This document shows, piece after piece, positions 1 through 10,527 of a stretch of 64,000 nt of DNA (position 1 is its first letter; each line of letters opens with the position of its first letter). Origin of the DNA: Micavibrio sp. UBA7657. Lineage in GTDB: Bacteria; Pseudomonadota; Alphaproteobacteria; Micavibrionales; Micavibrionaceae. The position numbers and the translations under genes were made by a program. A model generated the notes under the pieces. The model saw only the letters and a program-made list of their open reading frames with translations, made no database searches and was not told where the DNA came from. Location: assembly GCA_002483465.1 (NCBI GenBank), contig DLHX01000001.1, positions 364,755 to 428,754 on the forward strand, in the 5' to 3' direction.

Positions 1-1476
1 GTCAGCCCGCTTTTCGAAGATAAAGAGGGCAGCTTCCGGGCAAAAGAGATTATGAAGACTCTCTATGACAGCCCCGAATACAGGGAGTATGTCGAGAAGC
101 GGGGCGTGGTTTCTATACAGCTAGGTTATTCCGATTATGCTGTGGGCGCGGGTCAGTTCGCAGCCGGTGCATTTCATGATCGCACCATACGCGAGCTTAT
201 CGATCTACATGCTTCAAGCGGACTTGCCGGGAAAGGGGTGAAACTGCGCTTCTTCCATACCGGCGGAAATAACATGGGCCGCGGTAACCATCCCAGCGGT
301 GTGACCGACAGAATGGCTTATTATATTTCACCTGAGAATTTGAAATATGCCAGAGAAAAAGGCGTGGATATTGTCACGGAGTGCAGCTACCAGGGCGGGC
401 GCGGTCAAAACATGTTCTCAACTGTAGAAGGCTGCGTCGCGGAAATGGTCCAGACCGCTTCCTATCTTCTTGCCGACCACACCAAGTCGAATGATATTTA
501 TTATAATTCTGATCGGGATTTCTTGCCGATGTTCTCCGTTGCGCGTAACGCCCATGAAGAATATTCGGGAAAAAACCCTGATGATGAAACACCTCTTAAA
601 ACCATTTTGCGGTTTTTTCAAAATCTTTCGCAGCCTTCGGGCAGCCGCCCCAGCAATGATGAAGTGCAGGATGCTTTTAAAAAGCTCCGCGCTATCCGTT
701 ATAATGCAGGTCTCATCCAGATTTGCTATTTAATGACCGTCCTCGGCGGCGTACCCGCAGCAATAAAAAGTAATCCAAAAGAATTTCAGATGCTTACGGA
801 AGAATCCGAGTCCGTTCGCAGGCGGGTGGGCATGATTGTTCGTGCCATGCATCTTTCGGACCCGGATATTCTTAAAGAGTATGTCGAGCTATACAATCCG
901 GCGTTCTGGGCCAACCGCGCCAAGTTTATGGAAGGCTCGGAAAAAGACAGTTGTATTGCCATGGCCGAAGATATGATGAAACTCGGAATTTATAAGCAGG
1001 CAATGGATCTTGTTACCAAGATCAGGTTGGATCATGACGTCATCAAAAATTTCCTGGAAACAACCGGTTTGGAAAACCATGAAGATTTCCAGGCTCCCAC
1101 GATCAAGGTTTCGGACGAGCAAAAATCAAATCTTACGATTGCGCATGGCGGACGCATTGCGTCCATCGTTGAACTATTCATCCATGCCGCCTCGCCGGCT
1201 ATTCCCGAAATAGCAGGGCGGCATAATACATCTAAAGAAAGAATAGTCGAAGGATTTGCAAAATTTGAGCGCAATACTGTTAAGATATTGAATGAGCTTT
1301 TTCAAAAATCTGATACTGGTCACAATAATTACCTGCCCTCGAAACTTTCCGATTATGAGGCGCCTCCTGATTATAGGGATCTCGCCGAAGAAGTCATGAC
1401 GCCGATCGCGAAATGCATGGAGCGTAATGACGCCTTTAGCATGATAATCAATGACGTTTATGACTGCGTCGGCTGA
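1..1476 (+). CDS. Phosphoenolpyruvate carboxylase-like protein, C-terminal part (5' truncated by window)
   Basis: The open frame runs in from base 1, so only the C-terminal part is seen. It has the PEP carboxylase landmarks in order: a GYSD motif (nt 124-135), a glycine-rich FHTGGNNMGRGN segment (about nt 253-290) where the family has FHGRGGxxGRGG, and a GSRP ... LRAI stretch (about nt 640-700). PEP carboxylase converts PEP and bicarbonate to oxaloacetate. The copy is odd. The first GRGG of the active-site loop reads TGGN, losing an arginine of that loop, and the C-terminus ends in DCVG, not the family's usual RNTG. It may be a divergent enzyme or a non-catalytic homologue. The N-terminal half is needed to decide. 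Confidence 0.7.
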   Translation, partial: VSPLFEDKEGSFRAKEIMKTLYDSPEYREYVEKRGVVSIQLGYSDYAVGAGQFAAGAFHDRTIRELIDLHASSGLAGKGVKLRFFHTGGNNMGRGNHPSGVTDRMAYYISPENLKYAREKGVDIVTECSYQGGRGQNMFSTVEGCVAEMVQTASYLLADHTKSNDIYYNSDRDFLPMFSVARNAHEEYSGKNPDDETPLKTILRFFQNLSQPSGSRPSNDEVQDAFKKLRAIRYNAGLIQICYLMTVLGGVPAAIKSNPKEFQMLTEESESVRRRVGMIVRAMHLSDPDILKEYVELYNPAFWANRAKFMEGSEKDSCIAMAEDMMKLGIYKQAMDLVTKIRLDHDVIKNFLETTGLENHEDFQAPTIKVSDEQKSNLTIAHGGRIASIVELFIHAASPAIPEIAGRHNTSKERIVEGFAKFERNTVKILNELFQKSDTGHNNYLPSKLSDYEAPPDYRDLAEEVMTPIAKCMERNDAFSMIINDVYDCVG

Positions 1477-1539
1477 TTTTTACCGGAATTTAATCCTTTT
1501 ATTCACCCCTCCTTAATCTTTTGCGGCCATGATGTCCGC

Positions 1540-1869
1540 ATGTTTTGGACTAAGAAAAATAAACCGGACAAACAGTCAAAGGCGTCGAAAGGCGGCCTTA
1601 AGGCGAGTGGCGGGAGTGTGGGGACTACGAATAAAGGCCAGCGTCAGGGCAAATTAAGCAGCGAAGAAATTCGTGCCCAGGCGCTGGCTAATGCCCGTGC
1701 CGCCCGTGAACGCGTCGGCGAGGAAACCATCCAGAAAATCGCCGAAGCGCTGGTCCGCAAGCAAATGTCGCTGACCGAGCAGGCCAAGAAACAGATCGCA
1801 CAGGCCAATTCCGAGCGCGTCGCCGATGAAATCCGCCTGCTTATGGGCGAGAACGAAACCCGCCATTAA
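1540..1869 (+). CDS. Hypothetical small basic protein, 109 aa
   Basis: Family not recognised. The first 40 residues are rich in Lys, Gly and Ser and look disordered. From about residue 40 the chain is Ala/Glu/Arg/Gln-rich and should form one or two long amphipathic helices, possibly a coiled coil. There is no signal peptide, membrane segment or cysteine. It lies 63 nt after the PEP carboxylase-like gene and 75 nt before the acyl-CoA dehydrogenase on the same strand. The base composition and regular codon use suggest a real gene. No function is proposed. Confidence 0.6.
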   Translation: MFWTKKNKPDKQSKASKGGLKASGGSVGTTNKGQRQGKLSSEEIRAQALANARAARERVGEETIQKIAEALVRKQMSLTEQAKKQIAQANSERVADEIRLLMGENETRH

Positions 1870-1944
1870 CGGTCTTTTATCCCTGAAAAATTAACGATTT
1901 TGGGCTATATTGAAGACAAGTACGTCTATCAAAAGGATTCCGCC

Positions 1945-3735
1945 ATGCCCGTTTACACCCCGCCGTTAGAGAATATCCGCTTTGTCCTGCATGACGTGCT
2001 GAAGGCCGAGAGCCTCTCCAGCCTGCCGGGTTACGGCGAGGTCTCAAAGGACCTGATCGACCAGATCCTGGAAGAGGGCGCCAAGCTCTGCGCCGAAGTT
2101 TTATTCCCGCTCAACCAGAGCGGCGATAAGGAAGGTTGCGTGCTGGAAAACGGAACCGTGCGCACGCCGTCGGGATTTAAGGAAGCCTATGACACGTTCG
2201 CCGCGGGCGGTTGGTGCGGGCTTTCATCTGATCCGGATTTCGGCGGCATGGGCATGCCCACCGTCGTAAATACTGTAATGCAGGAAATGATTTGCTCGGC
2301 CAACATGTCGTTCGGCATGTATCCGGGATTGTCGCAAGGAGCGTATGAGGCGCTGCACGCGCTCGGCACCGATGAACAGAAACAAATTTACCTGCCGAAA
2401 CTGATCACCGGCGAATGGTCGGGCACGATGTGTCTGACCGAACCGCATTGCGGCACCGATCTCGGGCTGATCAAGGCGAAGGCAATTCCGAATGGCGATG
2501 GTTCGTTCAAAATTTCAGGCACGAAAATTTTCATTTCCGCAGGCGAGCATGATTTAACGCAGAACATCATTCACCTTGTTCTCGCGAAATTGCTGGACGC
2601 GCCAGAAGGCGTGAAGGGAATTTCACTGTTCGTGGTTCCAAAACTCCTGCCGAAAGATGACGGATCACCCGGCGAAAGAAATGGTGTAAGTTGCGGCTCG
2701 ATCGAACATAAAATGGGAATCAAAGGCTCTGCCACCTGCGTGATTAACTTAGACGATGCGCAAGGCTGGCTAGTCGGTGAAAAACACAAAGGCCTGAAGG
2801 CCATGTTCATCATGATGAACAATGCGCGCTTGGGCGTCGCCATGCAGGGCCTCGGCATCGCCGAAGTCGCCTATCAGAACGCGGTAAATTACGCGAAAGA
2901 ACGCCTGCAGATGCGTGCGATCGACGGTGTAAAATTTCCTGATAAACCGGCGGACCCGATTATCGTCCACCCTGATGTGCGCCGCATGCTGCTGATCTCG
3001 AAAGCCTTTACTGAAGGTTCGCGTGCGTTGTCTTACTGGTGCGGCATGAATCTCGATATCGCACACAGGCACGAAGACGCTGATAAACGTCAGGCGGCTG
3101 ACGATCTCGTCGCGCTGTTGACACCGATATTAAAGGCTTACCAGACCGACATGGGCTCCGAAGTCGCGAACATGGCGGTCCAGACTTACGGCGGTCACGG
3201 ATATATCTGGGAGCACGGCGTCGAGCAATATGTCCGCGACGCGCGCATTGCGCAAATTTACGAAGGCACCAACGGTATTCAGGCGCTTGACCTGGTCGGA
3301 CGCAAGATGGGCCAGGGTTATGGCCGCTTGCTGCGCCGTTTCTTCCATCCGGTGCAAGATTTCATCGAGAAGGAATCGATGAATGCCGAGATGGGCGAAT
3401 TTGTTTTCCCGATGGCCAAGGCTTTTGCAAAACTCCAGCAATCGACCGCGATGATCGCGCAAAAAGGTATGAAAGACCCGAACGAAGCGGGTGCAGCAAG
3501 CTCGGATTATCTGCGCCAGTTCGCGCTGGTTGCGCTTGGCTATATGTGGTGCCTGATGGTCAAGACCGCCAAGGAAAAACTAGCCGAAGGCGCCGGCAAC
3601 AAGGAATTTTATGAATCCAAAATCCGCACGGCGAAATTCTTCATGCAACGCATGCTGCCTGAAACCGACGCACGGTTTAAAATGGTTCTCGCGGGTGCGG
3701 AAACGCTGATGAGCCCAGCGGCATCGGAATTCTGA
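1945..3735 (+). CDS. Acyl-CoA dehydrogenase (large, with C-terminal extension domain)
   Basis: An FAD-dependent acyl-CoA dehydrogenase of about 596 residues, longer than classical 380-residue enzymes because of an extra C-terminal domain, as in the AcdA/DmdC-like group. It oxidises an acyl-CoA to the trans-2-enoyl-CoA. Visible marks are CLTEPHCGTD in the middle beta domain, a YGGHGYI segment, and IYEGTNGIQ, where the Glu is the usual catalytic-base position. The start chosen is ATG 1945, which has AAAGGA 8 nt upstream. The open frame extends to 1900 without a better ribosome site. A strong terminator follows. The acyl substrate cannot be read from sequence. Confidence 0.92.
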   Translation: MPVYTPPLENIRFVLHDVLKAESLSSLPGYGEVSKDLIDQILEEGAKLCAEVLFPLNQSGDKEGCVLENGTVRTPSGFKEAYDTFAAGGWCGLSSDPDFGGMGMPTVVNTVMQEMICSANMSFGMYPGLSQGAYEALHALGTDEQKQIYLPKLITGEWSGTMCLTEPHCGTDLGLIKAKAIPNGDGSFKISGTKIFISAGEHDLTQNIIHLVLAKLLDAPEGVKGISLFVVPKLLPKDDGSPGERNGVSCGSIEHKMGIKGSATCVINLDDAQGWLVGEKHKGLKAMFIMMNNARLGVAMQGLGIAEVAYQNAVNYAKERLQMRAIDGVKFPDKPADPIIVHPDVRRMLLISKAFTEGSRALSYWCGMNLDIAHRHEDADKRQAADDLVALLTPILKAYQTDMGSEVANMAVQTYGGHGYIWEHGVEQYVRDARIAQIYEGTNGIQALDLVGRKMGQGYGRLLRRFFHPVQDFIEKESMNAEMGEFVFPMAKAFAKLQQSTAMIAQKGMKDPNEAGAASSDYLRQFALVALGYMWCLMVKTAKEKLAEGAGNKEFYESKIRTAKFFMQRMLPETDARFKMVLAGAETLMSPAASEF

Positions 3736-3751
3736 CAGAAAAATATCTCAT

Positions 3752-3783
3752 AAAAAACCCCGCTTCGAAGCGGGGTTTTTTGT
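3752..3783. terminator. Bidirectional rho-independent terminator
   Basis: A perfect 18-nt palindrome, CCCCGCTTCGAAGCGGGG (3758-3775), has an A run on the left and a T run on the right. It can end both the acyl-CoA dehydrogenase transcript and the convergent transcript of the proline-rich protein. Confidence 0.9.
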
Positions 3784-3797
3784 TGTTATTCCGGATT

Positions 3798-6017
3798 TTA
3801 CTGCGGGGTCGCCGGGGGGCGTGCACCGGGCTGCTGCGTGCTGCGGAGACGCTCTTCATAGCGGATGCGTTGCTGCTCAAGTCTGCTCTCGGCCTCGTCC
3901 AGTTTCTGTTCAAGCTCGGCAAGACGTGCCTGCTGTTGCTGGTCCGTGATCTTCGGATCGAAAAGCTGGGCTTCCAGGTCCTTCTTCTCAGTGGCGCGCA
4001 GGGCGCGTTCACGCTGAAGCTGCTCACCTAAACGTTTAATCTGGCGCTCGGCTTCGTTGTAACGCGCGGTCGCGCGCTCGAGATTCCAGTTTTCGGTCTC
4101 GATGGATACGGCTTCCTGCTTGTTGCTGCTCACATTGGTTTGTATCGTGCGGTTTTCTTTTTCCAGCTCGTTGATTTTCTTTTCAAGCTGGGAAATTTTC
4201 ATCAGCATTTCCGGGTCGGCCTTGCGGCGGACTTTAGGCTCGCCGTTTTGCAGAACAGGCGGGAATTCCTCAGCGTCTCTGAAATCGGCTTCGGCTTGAT
4301 AGGTTTGCTTGTGCACTTTCATTTCGGGAGTTTGCAGGCGCTGCACATTCGAAGCGGGTGCTGGCTTGTCAAAAGCGGGTTCATCAAGGCCCGGTGGCGG
4401 CGGAATGATGGGATCGGGCACGGCATTTTTGTCCGCGCTCTTAAGCTTGTCGGTTTTAATGACTATGCCTGGTTCTGAGAAAGGCTCGTCGGACGATTCA
4501 GGAAACGGCTCATCAGGCGATGCGGCGGGTTGCAGCGACGGCAGCGGCGCAAGTTCGGCCTGCTTGATAGGCTGCAGTTTGGCCGGAGCAGATGCGATGG
4601 GCTTGAGAGAAGCAGCGGGCTGCGCTGTCGTCTGAACGAGGCCGAGAGGTTGTCCCGCCATCTGGGCGGCGGCCATGGCGCGCGCCTGTTCAGGCGTGAT
4701 ACCGGCAGAAGTTTTTATCGGTGCCGGTTGAGGCGCTGGTGCTGCGGCAATCGGAGCCGGAGCAGCCGGTGCCGGAGCCGGAACAGAAGCAGGCTTCAGG
4801 CTTGCCGAAGGCGGTGATGGCGGCGGCGATGACCACGCGATAATTTGCGGTGGAGCTTCTTCAGGCTCCTCTTGTGCTACGGCTTGTTGTGCTGCAGGCG
4901 GCGGTGTAACGGCTTCCTCGATCGTCGGCGGCACGGCCATAGGCTCCTGACGGTCGATTGGACGGTCGATCGGCGCGAGCGGTTCCGCTTTCGCTGTTTC
5001 AACCGGTGCGGACTCTACGGCCCGTGAATTTCCGCCTTCGAGAATGGAAGCGGTCGACGGATTGGTCGCCATTTCCTGCGCGAGCTGTTCGGACATGCGC
5101 TTGCGGTAAGGCGCGGGCGAAGCGGCTGGCGGCGGTGAAGCTTCTTTGGTGTCTTTTACGATGATCGGATCAGCGATCTTGACGGTCTCGGTGTAGGGAA
5201 TTTTCTGCATCGTCGGCTTCGGATCTTCCGGCAGAATTTCCGTGACCGGTACATTTTTGCCGGACGTCTCGCGCTCTTCCAGTGCAATCGATTCATTCAG
5301 GCTTGCAATAGCATCGACATCCCTTGCATTGGGCGGCGGCGGTGCCATGGCACCTTGCGGGATGGAATTGCTGACATCACGCTGGGGCACTTCGGGTGCT
5401 TTCAGGCGCTCGGGCGCAGAGACATGTTGCGGTTCTGCAGATGCAGGCGCGGGCGCGGGTTCAAGAACTTCCGGGGCGGAAACCGGTTGCGGCTCCGCGA
5501 CAATGGCAGGAGCAGCCGTTCCGCCGCCTATATCGCCGCCCGCCATACAGGTTTCAAACTTGTCTGCAGCAGCTGCGAAATTCACGAGGAAAAAACGGAA
5601 GCTGTTGTCATCGATAACCACATCAAGCACGGAGTTATCGCGGGCTAACTGGTAGATGTCCTTGTCGGCACGCAGCGACAGCGTCGTCATGTCGGTGGCT
5701 GCTGCGGAGAATTGCTTGCTGGTCTTGCCCGGAACGCTCAGCGTGAGGTTATAGGTATTGCCGGCCATGAAGATGTTCTGGCGGAAATTGATGCTGAAGG
5801 ATTCAACCCAATCCTTTGCGCCTTCGAAGCGCAGTACGAAACCGTTATTGAACTCGCTCTGCACGACGCAGTCGGCGGGCGTTGCGCCGTTGCCGACGAT
5901 CCAGGATTTAGCCGGGTAAAATTGCGCTTCCGGTTCTTTCAGCGGCGCGGCCTGTGCCTGCATCGTGACTGCGGACAAGATTGTTGTTGCGAGTAGCGTC
6001 AGCGTGGTGTTTTTCAT
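3798..6017 (-). CDS. Exported proline-rich protein with C-terminal coiled coil, 739 aa
   Basis: Family not recognised. Starting at ATG 6017 (AGGA 8 nt upstream) the protein opens with a clear signal peptide ending in AQA, so it is exported. Residues of about 25-150 form a compact domain with aromatic and beta-like sequence. About 350 residues of Pro/Ala/Glu-rich low complexity follow. The last 150 residues are a charged heptad-rich coiled coil with runs of Glu, Arg, Gln and Leu, ending in a Pro tail. The order - folded periplasmic domain, long Pro/Ala spacer, coiled coil - suggests an envelope-spanning or scaffold protein. It is transcribed towards the acyl-CoA dehydrogenase gene. Function unknown. 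Confidence 0.75.
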   Translation of the reverse strand: MKNTTLTLLATTILSAVTMQAQAAPLKEPEAQFYPAKSWIVGNGATPADCVVQSEFNNGFVLRFEGAKDWVESFSINFRQNIFMAGNTYNLTLSVPGKTSKQFSAAATDMTTLSLRADKDIYQLARDNSVLDVVIDDNSFRFFLVNFAAAADKFETCMAGGDIGGGTAAPAIVAEPQPVSAPEVLEPAPAPASAEPQHVSAPERLKAPEVPQRDVSNSIPQGAMAPPPPNARDVDAIASLNESIALEERETSGKNVPVTEILPEDPKPTMQKIPYTETVKIADPIIVKDTKEASPPPAASPAPYRKRMSEQLAQEMATNPSTASILEGGNSRAVESAPVETAKAEPLAPIDRPIDRQEPMAVPPTIEEAVTPPPAAQQAVAQEEPEEAPPQIIAWSSPPPSPPSASLKPASVPAPAPAAPAPIAAAPAPQPAPIKTSAGITPEQARAMAAAQMAGQPLGLVQTTAQPAASLKPIASAPAKLQPIKQAELAPLPSLQPAASPDEPFPESSDEPFSEPGIVIKTDKLKSADKNAVPDPIIPPPPGLDEPAFDKPAPASNVQRLQTPEMKVHKQTYQAEADFRDAEEFPPVLQNGEPKVRRKADPEMLMKISQLEKKINELEKENRTIQTNVSSNKQEAVSIETENWNLERATARYNEAERQIKRLGEQLQRERALRATEKKDLEAQLFDPKITDQQQQARLAELEQKLDEAESRLEQQRIRYEERLRSTQQPGARPPATPQ

Positions 6018-6218
6018 GATTCCTGATCCCGTAATGGCCTGTAAAAAACCGGTTTTGAAAATTTGAAAGCCTGAGAAAAAACTCAGCATTAACTGCGGCT
6101 TAAACGATCCATGCGTACATTACCACCCGTTTTTGGGCCGTACAACCTCTTTTGGAAAATACGCGCACAGAAATTCTTCCGCATTCACCCATGTATTTTC
6201 CTGTCAAATCAGGCTATT

Positions 6219-6530
6219 ATGAATCACATGAGCCTCGACGACATCACAGCGAAAATCAGGGATAAACTCGGAAAAGCCGGCCATATCAAGGCGCGGGTCA
6301 AATTCGATTTCGGCGATGACGGAATTGTCTTCGTCGATTCAACCCAGGATCCCGCCGCCGTTTCGAACCAGGATGCTGAATCTGATGTAACTTTGGCCTG
6401 CAGCATCGACACTTTCAAAGGCTTCCTCGCCGGGACTCAGGATCCCAACATCGCCTTCATGATGGGCAAGCTGAAAGTGAAAGGCTCCATGGGCCTCGCC
6501 ATGAAGCTGAACGGGATTCTCGAGGACTAG
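6219..6530 (+). CDS. SCP2 sterol-binding domain protein
   Basis: A 103-residue protein made of one SCP2 lipid-carrier domain. The family signature is visible in the C-terminal half: a hydrophobic strand, DVTLACSIDTFKGFLAG, then a GKLKVKG stretch and a final hydrophobic helix with MKLNGIL. SCP2 proteins bind fatty acyl-CoA or other lipids in a hydrophobic tunnel in the cytosol. ATG 6219 is preferred because AGG lies 5 nt upstream and the domain begins just after it. The longer frame from 6111 adds residues unlike the family. The stop overlaps the stop of the convergent SCO gene by 4 bp. Confidence 0.85.
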   Translation: MNHMSLDDITAKIRDKLGKAGHIKARVKFDFGDDGIVFVDSTQDPAAVSNQDAESDVTLACSIDTFKGFLAGTQDPNIAFMMGKLKVKGSMGLAMKLNGILED

Positions 6531-7162
6531 CCCCTGATTTTCTTTTTGATATCGTCGGCCATGAATTCAGCCGTGTCGGAATCGCGGTAGAGCCCAAGCA
6601 ATTGCCCGGTCGGGCTCATCAGGTAAGTGAAGCTTGAATGATCCATGCTGTATTCGGTCGCGTTCTCGTCCTCAACTTTGTTCGCGAAGACGCGGTAGGA
6701 TTTTTCCACGCTTTCGATCTGTTCCTTGCTGCCCGTCAGGCCGACCAGGCGCGGGTGAAATTGCTTCACGTATTCCTTCATCACCGGCGGCGTGTCGCGC
6801 TCCGGGTCGACCGTAATCAAAATCGGCGTAATGCCTTCGCCGTCCTTGCCCATCATATCCAGCGTTTTCGCGATTTTCTGCAGGCCCGTCGGGCAGATCA
6901 TCGGGCACATTGTGAATCCGAAATAAACAAGCTTGTAGCCGGAATAGGTTCCGTTGCTGACTTCGTTGCCGTCCTGGTCGATCAGGGCGAACGGTCCGCC
7001 GACCTGCACGCCCGGCATGGCGGCAGGCGCGCTACCTTTATCGATAACGGTCGCGTTTTTATTTCCGCCGAGCTGGATAAAACCGATCATGGCGCCGACG
7101 GCCAGCGCGATGGCCGCGAGCATTGCCGTGCGCTTCAGGCGCTTTTTAAATTGGTCGTTCAT
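6527..7162 (-). CDS. SCO1/SenC family copper chaperone
   Basis: A membrane-anchored periplasmic thioredoxin-fold protein that delivers copper to the CuA site of cytochrome c oxidase. Residues 13-33 form one N-terminal membrane anchor. The copper-binding CxxxC appears as CPMIC in the FGFTMCPMICP segment, and the third ligand is the His of MDHSSFTYL near the C-terminus. DPERDTP is the usual SCO loop. The length of 211 aa is normal. No oxidase gene lies nearby, so it seems to stand alone. It converges on the SCP2 gene. Confidence 0.93.
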   Translation of the reverse strand: MNDQFKKRLKRTAMLAAIALAVGAMIGFIQLGGNKNATVIDKGSAPAAMPGVQVGGPFALIDQDGNEVSNGTYSGYKLVYFGFTMCPMICPTGLQKIAKTLDMMGKDGEGITPILITVDPERDTPPVMKEYVKQFHPRLVGLTGSKEQIESVEKSYRVFANKVEDENATEYSMDHSSFTYLMSPTGQLLGLYRDSDTAEFMADDIKKKIRG

Positions 7163-7173
7163 GGGGCCGGAGA

Positions 7174-7680
7174 TTAGCGCCAGGGGGAAGGAGTTTCAAC
7201 CCGTTTTTGTAATTGATAATCTATGAGTCTCAAAATATCAGGCGCTTGGCGCATGAACTCAAGATCATATCGGTAAATTATAATTTTTTTTCCATCGACT
7301 ATATATTCATCTGATTTTTCAAAGTTACTGAGGATCGCGCAATTTCTCAAAATATCTCGATTATGCAATGTTTCAATTCTGGCATAACGATGCTGTGTTT
7401 CCTCGCGAAGAAATTTCAACGCGGCGGTATAAAGTAGATGCCCTACTTTTTCATCCAGTCCGGGTTCCAACTGAAAATTGGTCAGATAAGGGTTTTTAGT
7501 TTTATCCCCCAAAAGCCGCACGCAAACCTGGCCTATTTTTTGATCGGGCGCACCCTTGATCTCTCGCATCAAATGGAAAGTCGCAAAAGGTCGTTCATTA
7601 CCCGGAGGAACCTTGACCAGCATGCAAAAAATGCTGCCGTCTTCGATTGAACCGTAATATTTGGTGCCGCTGTTGCTCAT
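7174..7680 (-). CDS. Hypothetical protein, possibly GNAT-like, 168 aa
   Basis: Family not recognised with confidence. The middle (about residues 70-125) reads like the core of a GNAT acetyltransferase: a strand, then a helix with GLDEKVGHLLYTAALKFL, then NRDILRNCAILSNFEK, like the N...A..L...GF end of that fold. The acetyl-CoA loop (Q/RxxGxG/A) is not clear. There is no signal peptide. It is 11 nt downstream of the SCO gene's start on the same strand and shares a 79-nt AT-rich divergent region with the next gene. The GNAT call is inference. Confidence 0.55.
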   Translation of the reverse strand: MSNSGTKYYGSIEDGSIFCMLVKVPPGNERPFATFHLMREIKGAPDQKIGQVCVRLLGDKTKNPYLTNFQLEPGLDEKVGHLLYTAALKFLREETQHRYARIETLHNRDILRNCAILSNFEKSDEYIVDGKKIIIYRYDLEFMRQAPDILRLIDYQLQKRVETPSPWR

Positions 7681-7709
7681 GCCCGGACTATAGGCAAATG
7701 ATTGTCATA

Positions 7710-7729
7710 ATGCAATCTTTTTGTTGCAT
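7710..7729. promoter_or_regulatory. Inverted repeat in divergent promoter region
   Basis: ATGCAA (7710-7715), an 8-nt spacer and TTGCAT (7724-7729) form a dyad in the 79-nt AT-rich gap between two divergent orphan genes. It could be an operator serving both. No regulator is identified. Confidence 0.35.
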
Positions 7730-7759
7730 TTTTCATAAAATAATATTACATTCCCGGCC

Positions 7760-8611
7760 ATGAGCACAAATCCGGCTAATCAGTTTATTTCGCAGGCGAA
7801 TGAGGGGTCTTTGGGCGACAAACTCATAAAAAAGGGCTGGGGAACTTGTAAAGAAATTATCAAAGCGGTCCTGATCTTCGCGCTCGCATATGAAAGCGTG
7901 CACCATCTGACCGGACGTGAGTTAAAGGAGGCTGAGGTTCACGAATTAAAACGCGTGTTCAAGGACAGCGTCGATTACAAGGCTGTAAAAGTTCATACGC
8001 TTCCAAAATTATATACCTCCCTAACGAACACGGCGGGTTTTACTTTTTACAACAGCATTTTTGTGCATGAAGAGTTCGTTAAAAGATCGTTTGATGAATT
8101 AAGCGATCGTGAAAGAAATACTGTGTTTCATGAAATGGAACATGTGCGCGGGCACCAAAACGGCACCCTCAAAAAATCTAGGTACTATAGGGATCTGATC
8201 AAACACAACTTCAATGAGGAGGCGGTATACAGCTATGATGATGAAAAATTCAGTGATATGAATCCCGAGCAACAAGCCGTGTTCATAGCAAATTACGCCG
8301 AGGCTATAAAAGCGTATGACGATGGCCTCGAGGAAATAAATCAGGCCGAGAAAATGGGCTTCGCTACACAAGACGGTCTAAAGATTGATCCTGGCGTCAC
8401 GCTGCATAGAGCCTGCTCTGCATTGCTGAATATGAGAGAACAGTTCGACGCAGGTTTTCCTTTCGATAGAAAATCGCCCGCTAAGTGCCGCAAGGTTTTC
8501 GAAATTTTGAACGACGAAGAATATCGCGCTTTGCCGGACGACAAAAAATGGAAAGCCCTCGAAAGCGCAACTGCAAACGTAAAAAAGCCATACTTAAGCT
8601 GGGACCCGTAA
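7760..8611 (+). CDS. Zincin-like protein with HExxH motif, 283 aa
   Basis: Not a family I can name. Near residue 125 is FHEMEHVRGHQ, an HExxH zinc-binding motif with a further His, in a helix after a hydrophobic segment. About 45 residues later comes MNPEQQAVFIANYAEAI, resembling the EQQA...Y segment that follows the HExxH helix in DUF4157-like proteins found with polymorphic toxins and contractile injection systems. A weakly hydrophobic stretch lies at residues 33-48, but no classical signal peptide is seen. The gene looks more AT-rich than thiC next door. A metallopeptidase-fold protein of unknown target is the most that can be said. Confidence 0.6.
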   Translation: MSTNPANQFISQANEGSLGDKLIKKGWGTCKEIIKAVLIFALAYESVHHLTGRELKEAEVHELKRVFKDSVDYKAVKVHTLPKLYTSLTNTAGFTFYNSIFVHEEFVKRSFDELSDRERNTVFHEMEHVRGHQNGTLKKSRYYRDLIKHNFNEEAVYSYDDEKFSDMNPEQQAVFIANYAEAIKAYDDGLEEINQAEKMGFATQDGLKIDPGVTLHRACSALLNMREQFDAGFPFDRKSPAKCRKVFEILNDEEYRALPDDKKWKALESATANVKKPYLSWDP

Positions 8612-8683
8612 AATCCGGCTCTGAATCCGCGCTTTTTATGATATTGCCTTGAGCCCATCCATATGCAAGTTTACTCCCATATT

Positions 8684-10525
<1,842 letters not shown>

Positions 10526-10527
10526 TT

